This document shows, piece after piece, positions 41,294-48,687 of a stretch of 64,000 nucleotides of DNA (position 1 is its first letter; each line of letters starts with the position of its first letter). The stretch is taken from assembly GCA_052038485.1 (NCBI GenBank), contig JBQGCL010000106.1:80788-144787 (forward strand), given 5' to 3'. Under the pieces are notes generated by a model. That model ran no database searches, was not told the origin of the DNA, and saw only the letters and a program-made list of their open reading frames with translations. Source of the DNA: JACVRW01 sp052038485 (GTDB taxonomy: Bacteria > Actinomycetota > Thermoleophilia > Solirubrobacterales > Thermoleophilaceae). Both the position numbers and the translations under genes were made by a program.

Positions 41294-43261
41294 CTAGCGC
41301 CGGTAGACGTTCAGGTCGAACCAGGTGTAGGCGGCCTGCTCGCCCTGCATGCAGTCGGGCCCGTTGAACGGGTTCACGCCGATCAGCCCGACCCACCAGT
41401 GGTCGCTCGAAACGAACAGCGGCTGCCGCTCGGGGATGCGCCGCATGGCCGCGCACGAGCCGTCGGGCGGGATCAGCTCGAGCTCGTGCGTGAAGTGGTC
41501 CCCGGCGAGCGTCGCCGGCACTCCGCGGGCGGCGATCGCGATCTTCCAGTCGTCGTCGCCGAAGCCGGGCTGGTCGGCGAACCACTTCACGATCCCGGCG
41601 GCGGGTGCCGTCGTGCCCACCACGTCGACGGAGCGATCGATGTAGCCGTTGCCGACCGGCGCGGCCAGCACCCCGACCACCACCGCCACCGCCCAGGCGG
41701 GCACGCGCGGCACGCGCGGGACGAGGCGCCCGACGGCCAGCGCGGCCAGCCCGACGAGCGCGCCGGCCGCGAACACGAGGATCGACGGCGTGTAGGGAGA
41801 CCCGAGCCCGAAGTCCTGCACGAGGTTCCAGCCCAGCACGAGCGCGAGCACGGCGACGGCGCCCCGCCCCAGCCAGCCCGGCAGCCGGGCGGCGAGCGCG
41901 ACCGCGACGATCGCCAGCGCGATCGCCGGCAGCAGGTAGCGGATCGTCGAGATCGGCCAGCCCGCCGGAGTGGGCAGCTCCGGCGACGTCTGAAGGCCGG
42001 TTCCCCACGAGCCCGACCAGATCAGCGTGCCCAGCACCGCGAGCGCTCCGGCCCAGCGCAGCGAGCGGCGCAGGCGCTTGTCGTGCAGCGGCGCCAGCAG
42101 CCCGAGCAGCAGCACGGCGAGCCCGCCGGCCAGCGCGATCCAGCCTCCGCCGAGCAGCTCGTTGTAGTCGCCCAGGCGACCGTCGAGCGTGTCGGTGGGG
42201 CGGTCGATGAAGCTCTGGTCGATCAGCCCGAGGAAGCGCGGGCTCTCGTCGCCCCACGGCGCGGCGACGAACGGCCACAGCGGCGAGCCGTGCTGGACGA
42301 AATTGCGCAGGTACCAGAAGCCGCCCACCACGACGGCGCCGGCGAGCCCGAGCGCCAGCCAGCCCGCGAGCGGGCGCAGGCGGTCGCGCGCGATCCAGGC
42401 GCCATACGCGAGGACGAAGACCGCCTCCGGCGCCACGGTCGCCTTGGTCCCGATCCCAAGCCCGGCGGCCACCAGGGCCGGCACCAGCAGCGCTGGGCGC
42501 CGTCCGGCGCCGGTGGCGAGCGCCGCCGTGCAGGCGAGCCAGGCGAGCGCGGGCAGGTCGGTCTGCGGCTCGTTGAGCTGGCGCAGGATCAGCGGCGTCG
42601 TGACGAGCGCCGCGGTCGCCAGCAGGCCGATCCGCCCGGGAACCTCGAGGTTGCGGAGCGTCTGCCAGGTCGCCCCGGCGAGCGCGGCCAGCATGAGCGG
42701 GTTCCAGAGCGAGATCGGCACCCACGACCGCGCGATCCCAGCCGCCCAGGTCTGGGCGACCTCGTCGGTCAGCGGGTAGTTGCCATAGGGGATGTCATAG
42801 CTGAGGTAGAGCTGCGACCCGGGCTTGCCGTTCGCGATCCAGCCCGCGATGTCGGCGTAGTGGTAGAAGGTGCTGTCGAAGCCGATCGACGGGTAGCGCA
42901 GCAGCCACACCACCCACGCGGCGAAGGCCCCGGCGGCGACGGCGGTCGCCACCTGCTCCGCGGTCGTGCGCACCCGCCACCAGCCGGCGAGCTCCGTCGC
43001 CGGAGAGGGCCCCGGATCGGGCAGCGCCCGCGCGGCGGCCCAGGTGGCGAACGCGGCCAGCGAGAGCGACACGGGGCTGGCGCCGAGCCCGACCAGGCCC
43101 AGGACGAGCGCCTCGCCGACGGCCAGGGCGACGGCGACCACGAACGCCGCGATCGCGCGCTCGAGACCCGCGGGCGCCACGCGCGTCACGATGCGCAGCG
43201 CCGCCCCACCCAGCGCGAGGATCGCGAGCGCCAGCAGCACGTGCAGGACGACCTCGCGCAT
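41294..43261 (-). CDS. Large polytopic membrane protein, GT-C-like
   Basis: This 655-residue protein has many membrane helices and the outside loop YPSIGFDSTFYHYADIAGWI, whose acidic residue after a helix is typical of GT-C enzymes. It also has QTDLPALAWLACTAALATGA and a soluble C-terminal part (about 540-655) ending in TWFDLNVYRR. ATG is set by TAGGGT 8 nt upstream. It is convergent with the carbamoyltransferase (3 bp between stops) and divergent from the flippase. A glycosyltransferase role is inferred from topology only; I do not recognise the subfamily. Confidence 0.7.
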   Translation of the reverse strand: MREVVLHVLLALAILALGGAALRIVTRVAPAGLERAIAAFVVAVALAVGEALVLGLVGLGASPVSLSLAAFATWAAARALPDPGPSPATELAGWWRVRTTAEQVATAVAAGAFAAWVVWLLRYPSIGFDSTFYHYADIAGWIANGKPGSQLYLSYDIPYGNYPLTDEVAQTWAAGIARSWVPISLWNPLMLAALAGATWQTLRNLEVPGRIGLLATAALVTTPLILRQLNEPQTDLPALAWLACTAALATGAGRRPALLVPALVAAGLGIGTKATVAPEAVFVLAYGAWIARDRLRPLAGWLALGLAGAVVVGGFWYLRNFVQHGSPLWPFVAAPWGDESPRFLGLIDQSFIDRPTDTLDGRLGDYNELLGGGWIALAGGLAVLLLGLLAPLHDKRLRRSLRWAGALAVLGTLIWSGSWGTGLQTSPELPTPAGWPISTIRYLLPAIALAIVAVALAARLPGWLGRGAVAVLALVLGWNLVQDFGLGSPYTPSILVFAAGALVGLAALAVGRLVPRVPRVPAWAVAVVVGVLAAPVGNGYIDRSVDVVGTTAPAAGIVKWFADQPGFGDDDWKIAIAARGVPATLAGDHFTHELELIPPDGSCAAMRRIPERQPLFVSSDHWWVGLIGVNPFNGPDCMQGEQAAYTWFDLNVYRR

Positions 43262-43269
43262 CTGCGTCC

Positions 43270-43275
43270 ACCCTA
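43270..43275 (-). promoter_or_regulatory. -10 hexamer TAGGGT
   Basis: TAGGGT is 8 nt before the ATG at 43261. Confidence 0.45.
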
Positions 43276-43317
43276 CAAGTGGACGCGTCCGGCGGCGGCA
43301 GACGGGAGACTAGGGCC

Positions 43318-44733
43318 ATGACGCCCTCGGCGCGGCGGCGCGTCGCCTCGAATACGGCGGTCCAGATCGCCGGCAAGGGGATCGTCCTCGGCTTCGGCCT
43401 TGCGTCGCTGGCCGTGCTCACGCGCTACCTCGGCCCGAGCGAGTACGGCAAGTACACGCTCGCGCTGATGTACATGCAGCTGTTCGGCGTGCTCGCCGAC
43501 GTGGGGCTGTTCACGACGGTGGTGCGGGAGATCAGCAAGGACCGCTCGCGCACCGACGAGCTGGTCGGAAACGTGCTGACCCTGCGGCTGCTGCTGTCGC
43601 TGGCCGTGATCGCGATCGCGGCGGGCGTCAGCCTGCTGCTGCCCTACGAGCACGAGGTGCGGGTGGCGATCCTGCTGGCCGGAGGGCCGCTGCTGTTCGG
43701 GATGATCACCACGACCTACGTGGCGATCCTCCAGTCGCGGCTTCAGATGAGCCGGGCCGTGGTGGGCGACGTGCTCGGCCGCGCGACCTCGCTGCTGCTG
43801 GTCCTGATCGTCGTCTGGCTCGACCTCGGGTTCTACGCCGTCATGCTGGCCGCGGGGGGCGGCGCGCTGGCGACCCTGATCGTGACCTGGCTGGTGACCC
43901 GCCGTCTGGCTTCGATCCGCTTCCGGGTCGACCCGGTCGTGTGGCGGACGATGCTGGCGGCGGCGCTGCCGCTCGGCCTCGCGCTCGCGATCAACTCCCT
44001 CTACTTCCGCGCCGACACGCTGATCATCTCGCTGTACGAGCCGTACAGCCAGGTCGGCCTCTACACGCTCGCCTACCGGATCCTCGAGCTGGCGCTGGTG
44101 GCGGGCTACATCTTCGTCAACACCACCTTCCCGCTCTTGTCGGAGGCGGTGGAGCACGACGAGCCGCGCGCGCTGCGGATGATCCAGGTGTCGAGCGACG
44201 TGCTCGTGATCCTCGGCGTCCCGTTCGTGGCCGGCGGGCTCGTCCTCGCGCCCGACATCGTCGAGCTGGCCAGCGGCGAGGATTTCGCGGACGCCGCCGA
44301 GCCGCTGCGGATCCTGCTCGCGGCCGGCGCCCTGGCCTGGGTCAACGGCGTGTTCGGGCTGGCGCTGATCGCCAAGAACCGCCAGACAAGCGCGCTCTGG
44401 CTGAACGTGACGGCGCTGGTCTTCAACGTCGGGCTCAACTTCCTGCTGATCCCGCGGTACGGGATCGTGGTGGCCGCGATCGTCACCGTCGCATCGGAGC
44501 TGCTGATCCTGGCAGGCTCGTACGTCTTGATGAGACGCCATTTCGAGTTCTTCCCGGTGCCGCGCACGCTGCCCGCGGCGCTGGTCGCCGCCGTGGCGAT
44601 GGCCGGCGGGCTGTGGCTGGCGCGCGACCTGCCTGTCCTGGTCCTGGCGCCCGTGGGGGCGCTCGCCTACGCGGCGCTGCTGTGGGCGATCAGCCCGGTC
44701 AGCCGCGAGGTGGTCACGGGGCTGAGGAGCTAG
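43318..44733 (+). CDS. Polysaccharide flippase (Wzx-like), copy 2
   Basis: This 471-residue transporter of the polysaccharide-biosynthesis family has SNTAVQIAGKGIVLGFGLAS in helix 1, then the conserved TRYLGPSEYGKYTLALMYMQ, with about 14 hydrophobic segments and FVNTTFPLLSEAVEHDEPRA in a cytosolic loop. It should translocate lipid-linked glycan. ATG 43318 is the first sensible start. It heads the plus-strand run flippase, methyltransferase, GT4, GT-C, methyltransferase. The motif GGGAGACTAGGGC just upstream (43304-43316) recurs at 50834-50846. Confidence 0.85.
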   Translation: MTPSARRRVASNTAVQIAGKGIVLGFGLASLAVLTRYLGPSEYGKYTLALMYMQLFGVLADVGLFTTVVREISKDRSRTDELVGNVLTLRLLLSLAVIAIAAGVSLLLPYEHEVRVAILLAGGPLLFGMITTTYVAILQSRLQMSRAVVGDVLGRATSLLLVLIVVWLDLGFYAVMLAAGGGALATLIVTWLVTRRLASIRFRVDPVVWRTMLAAALPLGLALAINSLYFRADTLIISLYEPYSQVGLYTLAYRILELALVAGYIFVNTTFPLLSEAVEHDEPRALRMIQVSSDVLVILGVPFVAGGLVLAPDIVELASGEDFADAAEPLRILLAAGALAWVNGVFGLALIAKNRQTSALWLNVTALVFNVGLNFLLIPRYGIVVAAIVTVASELLILAGSYVLMRRHFEFFPVPRTLPAALVAAVAMAGGLWLARDLPVLVLAPVGALAYAALLWAISPVSREVVTGLRS

Positions 44734-44736
44734 GCC

Positions 44737-45399
44737 ATGGAGATGCCGCGCGGCCTGCGCGACACCCGCAACTGGTACCGCGACGCCGACGCGCTCGAGC
44801 AGGTCGAGCCGTCGCTGGTCGACTTCGTCGCCGAGCACGGCGGCCCGTCGCTGCTCGACCTGGGCTGCGGGCTGGGCGGCTACTCGAAGCGCCTGGCCGA
44901 GCGGGGCTTCGAAGTGATCGCGTTCGACGTCGCGCCCGACTACGTCGAGCGGGCCCGCGAGCTCGGCGTGGACGCGCGCTTGTACGACGGCGAGCGGCTG
45001 CCGCTCGAGGACGACTCGGTTGACACGGTCTTCCTGCTCGAAGTGCTCGAGCACCTGGAGGACCCGGCGCGGCTGTTGGGTGAGGCTCGTAGGGTGGCGC
45101 GCCGCAACGTGCTCGTGACTACCCCCAACTGCACCCAGACCTTCCATCCGGTGCCGGTCGAGTTCAGCCACATGCTCGACGTGGACCACCGCCAGTTCTT
45201 CACCGAGACGTCGCTGCGCGAGCTGCTCGACGGCGTGTTCGGCAGCTCGGTCGTCGAGCAGACACACCCGATCGACCGCAACCTCGCGGGCCTGCTGCTG
45301 CCGCGGCCGCTGCGGCCGCTGTATCGCTGGCTGGACGCCGCCGGGCGGGTGCGGCCGCGCTACTTCTTCCGCCTGCGCGGCCGGGCGCCGGCCTCATGA
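44737..45399 (+). CDS. SAM-dependent methyltransferase
   Basis: This 220-residue class I enzyme has SLLDLGCGLGGYSKRLAERG, AFDVAPDYVERARELG, then LPLEDDSVDTVFLLEVLEHL and RRNVLVTTPNCTQTFHPVPV. The methyltransferase domain fills most of the protein and leaves a short basic tail. ATG 44737 lies 3 bp after the flippase stop; ATG 44743 is also possible. The final 4 bp overlap the GT4 gene. It probably decorates a sugar or repeat intermediate exported by the neighbouring flippase. Confidence 0.83.
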   Translation: MEMPRGLRDTRNWYRDADALEQVEPSLVDFVAEHGGPSLLDLGCGLGGYSKRLAERGFEVIAFDVAPDYVERARELGVDARLYDGERLPLEDDSVDTVFLLEVLEHLEDPARLLGEARRVARRNVLVTTPNCTQTFHPVPVEFSHMLDVDHRQFFTETSLRELLDGVFGSSVVEQTHPIDRNLAGLLLPRPLRPLYRWLDAAGRVRPRYFFRLRGRAPAS

Positions 45400-46739
45400 C
45401 GCGGGTGCTGTTCATCTCGGCCGAGCCGGTCGGTGCGACGATGGCCGGGCCGCCGATCCGCGTGATGGAGCTCGCGCGGGCGGTCGCCGCCGAGTGCGAG
45501 GTGACGGTGGCGGCTCCCGCGCCGAGCGACACGGGCGACGCGCCGGTCGAGCTGCTCGAGGCATCGCTGTCCGACTTCGACACGCTGCTCGAAGCGGCCC
45601 GCCGCCACGACGTGGTCGTGGCGCAGCGCCTCCCGCCGCAGCTGCTGCGCTACGTCGCGAAGCTGCCGGTCCGCTTCGTGGCGGACCTCTACAACCCGCA
45701 GATGATCGAGGTGCTCGAGGCCGCCGGCCGCGACGGTGGCAGCTCGCCGCGGCGCGCCTGGCGCTCGATGCTCGGTCAGGTCGCCGTCGCCGACCTCGTC
45801 ATCTGCGCGAGCGAGAAGCAGCGCGACCTGTGGCTGGGCGGCATGGGCCTGGCGGGTCTGATCGACGTCGAGCGCTACCAGGCGGACCCGACCTTCAGGT
45901 CGTTCGTGGACGTGGTGCCGTTCGGGCTGCCCGACCAGCCGCCGCAGACGGGCGGCCGCGTGCTCAAGGGCGTCTGGCCGGGCATCGGCGCGGACGACCC
46001 GGTGCTGCTCTGGGCGGGCGGCGTCTGGCGCTGGCTCGACGCGATCACCCCGATCAAGGCGGTCGAGCGGCTGCGCGCGCAGGGGCACCGCGCGCACCTC
46101 GTCTTCCTCGGCGTGGGGCGGCCGGCCGTCGATCCGGCGACGATCCCGAGCAGCGCCGACGAGGCGATCGCGTTCGCCGCCGAGCGCGGGCTCGAGGGCG
46201 AGTGCGTGCACTTCAACCGCGGCTGGGTGCCGTATGAGGAGCGGGCCGCCTACCTGCTCGAGTCCGACCTGGGCGTGTGCGCCCACTTCGACCACCTGGA
46301 GGCGCGCTTCTCGTTCCGCACGCGCGTGCTCGACCACTTCTGGGCCGGGCTGCCGTCGGTGGTGTCGGCCGGCGACGCGATCGGCGAGCTGGTCGAGCGG
46401 CGCGGACTGGGCCGGGCCGTCGCCGCCGAGGACGACGAGGGGTTCGCGGCCGCCTGCGCCGCGCTGATCGGCGATCGCGACGAGTACGCGAAGACCGCCA
46501 CGCGCGTACGCGAGCTGGCCCCGACGCTGCGCTGGAGCCGGGTCGCCGAGCCGCTCGTGCGCTTCTGCGCCGAGCAGCGCTCCGCGCGCCGCCCGGCCGC
46601 CGCAGCGCTGGCGCGGGCCACCTACGGCCAGTACCCGGCGATCCTCGCCGACGCCCGCGACCGCGGCGGCCTCGGCGAGCTGATCTCGCGCGTCCCGCGC
46701 CACATCTCCCGGCTCGTGCGGCACAGGGGCGGCGGTTGA
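45396..46739 (+). CDS. Glycosyltransferase family 4
   Basis: This 447-residue GT-B protein opens RVLFISAEPVGATMAGPPIR, with DLYNPQMIEVLEAAGR near residue 100 and VLLWAGGVWRWLDAITPIKA at the start of the donor domain. SDLGVCAHFDHLEARFSFRT and FWAGLPSVVSAGDAIGELVE fill the place of the usual EGF-x-E loop, so the acid pair is less typical. Its N-terminal subdomain is longer than average. It is coupled to the methyltransferase by an ATGA-type overlap and to the GT-C gene by TTGA. Acceptor and donor unknown. Confidence 0.82.
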   Translation: MTRVLFISAEPVGATMAGPPIRVMELARAVAAECEVTVAAPAPSDTGDAPVELLEASLSDFDTLLEAARRHDVVVAQRLPPQLLRYVAKLPVRFVADLYNPQMIEVLEAAGRDGGSSPRRAWRSMLGQVAVADLVICASEKQRDLWLGGMGLAGLIDVERYQADPTFRSFVDVVPFGLPDQPPQTGGRVLKGVWPGIGADDPVLLWAGGVWRWLDAITPIKAVERLRAQGHRAHLVFLGVGRPAVDPATIPSSADEAIAFAAERGLEGECVHFNRGWVPYEERAAYLLESDLGVCAHFDHLEARFSFRTRVLDHFWAGLPSVVSAGDAIGELVERRGLGRAVAAEDDEGFAAACAALIGDRDEYAKTATRVRELAPTLRWSRVAEPLVRFCAEQRSARRPAAAALARATYGQYPAILADARDRGGLGELISRVPRHISRLVRHRGGG

Positions 46740-48061
46740 GCGGCGCGCCTGGCGGCGGTGCGCCCGCCGCGGCGGCGACCGGCCGCAGCGCGCCCGCCGC
46801 CGGTCACGGGGCGCCTCCCGGCGACGCGCTCTCCGGCCGCGCCTTCGCGATCGCGCTCGCCGTCCTCTCCGCGCTCGGCTTCGCCATCGCGCTTGCCTAC
46901 GCGCTCGCGGTCAGCCCCGACGAGATCGTCGCGGGCGACACCACGCAGTACCACCTGCTCGCGCAGGGCATCGCCGACGGTCACGGCTACTCGACGCTCG
47001 CCAGCCTGCTGCGCGGCGACCCCCAGCCGACGGCCCAGCACCCGCCGCTGTTCCCGCTCGCGCTCGCCGGGCTCGACGTGCTCGGCCTCGACACGCTGAC
47101 CGCGCACCGGGTCGTCCTCTGCGTCGTCGCCGCGATCTCGGTTGCGCTGCTCGGGCTGCTCGGCCGGCGCGTTGCCGGACCGCGTGCGGGCCTGATCGCC
47201 GCCGGCCTGGCCGCCGTCTACCCCGGCTTCTTCATGCTCGCCGGCGTCGCGATGACGGAGTCGCTCTACATCCCGCTGATCGTGCTCACGCTGCTCGCGA
47301 CCTACGCGCTGATCGACCGACCGTCCGCGCGGCTGGCCGCCCTGCTGGGCGCCCTGATCGGGCTGACCATCCTCGACCGCACCGAGGCCGTGCTGCTGCT
47401 CCCGCTGCTGGCCCTCGCGGTCGCGGTGCGGCTCCCGGGCGCACGCGAGCGCGTGCGTCTGGTCGCGGTCATGACCGTCGCCACCGTCGTCGTGCTGGCG
47501 CCGTGGGTGATTCGCAACGAGGCGACGATGGACCGCTTCCCGCTGCTGTCCACCAACGGCGGCCTGACGGCGATGGTCGCGAACTGCCACGAGCCCTACT
47601 ACGTGAACGTCGGGTTCATCCAGCCGAACTGCCTGGTGCGCTGCGAGCGGCTGCGCGAGAACGAGCTGGAGTACTCCGACTGCGGCGAGCGGGTGGCGCG
47701 CGAGTACGCCGAGGACCACCTGGGGCGCGTGCCGGTGGTGGTGGCCGCGCGCGTGGCCCGCACCTGGAACCTGTACGGGATCGGCAAGGACATCTCCTAC
47801 GCCGAGTTCGGCGGACGCAACCGCACCGCGAGCAAGTTCAAGGTGGGCATGTACTTCCTGCTCTTACCGCTCGCCCTGCTGGGCGGCTGGGCGCTTCTGC
47901 GCCGCGGGCGGCCGCTGCTGCCGCTGCTCGCTCCGGTGCTGATGGCGACGATCGCGACCGCGCTCACCTACGGCTTCAGCCACTACCGGGTGGGGGCGGA
48001 TGTAAGCGTCATAGTGCTCGCTGCGGCGGGGCTAGGATGGCTGCCATGGCGCCGGCGCTAG
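46736..48061 (+). CDS. GT-C glycosyltransferase, ArnT/PMT-like, copy 3
   Basis: This 441-residue membrane protein has a long Gly/Ala-rich cytosolic start, then VSPDEIVAGDTTQYHLLAQG in loop 1 (acidic residues) and TAQHPPLFPLALAGLDVLGL. LAAVYPGFFMLAGVAMTESL and a Cys-containing loop, VANCHEPYYVNVGFIQPNCL, follow; the latter pattern is shared with the proteins at 23597 and 25526. TTG 46736 overlaps the GT4 stop (TTGA) and is the only start giving the complete frame after it. The final 16 bp overlap the next gene. Probably uses a polyprenyl-P-sugar donor. Confidence 0.78.
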   Translation: MSGAPGGGAPAAAATGRSAPAAGHGAPPGDALSGRAFAIALAVLSALGFAIALAYALAVSPDEIVAGDTTQYHLLAQGIADGHGYSTLASLLRGDPQPTAQHPPLFPLALAGLDVLGLDTLTAHRVVLCVVAAISVALLGLLGRRVAGPRAGLIAAGLAAVYPGFFMLAGVAMTESLYIPLIVLTLLATYALIDRPSARLAALLGALIGLTILDRTEAVLLLPLLALAVAVRLPGARERVRLVAVMTVATVVVLAPWVIRNEATMDRFPLLSTNGGLTAMVANCHEPYYVNVGFIQPNCLVRCERLRENELEYSDCGERVAREYAEDHLGRVPVVVAARVARTWNLYGIGKDISYAEFGGRNRTASKFKVGMYFLLLPLALLGGWALLRRGRPLLPLLAPVLMATIATALTYGFSHYRVGADVSVIVLAAAGLGWLPWRRR

Positions 48062-48687
48062 CCGAGCACGCGTTTGCCGCTCGCAAGCGCGTCAAGTTCT
48101 TCATGCACCCCAACCGCGCGCGGGCGCGCTGGCGCCGGCGTGCCCTGCTCAAGCTGTTCCACTCGTACCTGGACGGCCTCAAGGGGGTCGAGATCGGCGG
48201 GGCGGCGCACAACGACTTCAAGGTCGACGTGGTCAACGTCGACCGCTACGCCGAGATGGACACCGTCTACAAGGAGGCCGAGCGCGAGCTCTGGGGCCGC
48301 GCCCGGCCGGTGGACATCATCGCCCGCGGTCACGAGCTGCCGCTCGACGACGACAGCTACGACTTCGTGCTCGCCTCGCACGTGATCGAGCACATCCCCG
48401 ACCCGATCGCGGCCCTGAAGGAGTGGGCGCGCGTGGCGCGCAGGTACATCGTGCTGGTGGTGCCGCACCGCGACCGCACGTTCGACCGCGACCGCGACCT
48501 GACGCCGCTGTCGGAGCTGATCGAGCGCCACGAGTCGGGCTTCACCTCCGACGAGGACCGCCACTGGTCGGTCTGGAGCTGCGAGACGTTCCTCGAGCTG
48601 TGCGAGCACGTCGGCTTCGAGGTGCTCGAGGCGCGCGACCCGGACGCCCGGGACGGCAACGGCTTCGCCGTGATCCTGGCGGTCTAG
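48046..48687 (+). CDS. Methyltransferase-domain protein
   Basis: This 213-residue protein has a class I fold with a changed SAM loop, KGVEIGGAAHNDFKVDVVNV (GG-x-A in place of GxGxG), then IIARGHELPLDDDSYDFVLA and SHVIEHIPDPIAALKEWARV, RYIVLVVPHRDRTFDRDRDL. Similar proteins are common in O-antigen clusters. AGGA at 48034-48037 gives a ribosome site 8 nt before ATG 48046, preferred over ATG 48037. It begins inside the GT-C gene's last codons and its 3' end overlaps the convergent fusion gene by 4 bp. Target unknown. Confidence 0.76.
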   Translation: MAPALAEHAFAARKRVKFFMHPNRARARWRRRALLKLFHSYLDGLKGVEIGGAAHNDFKVDVVNVDRYAEMDTVYKEAERELWGRARPVDIIARGHELPLDDDSYDFVLASHVIEHIPDPIAALKEWARVARRYIVLVVPHRDRTFDRDRDLTPLSELIERHESGFTSDEDRHWSVWSCETFLELCEHVGFEVLEARDPDARDGNGFAVILAV

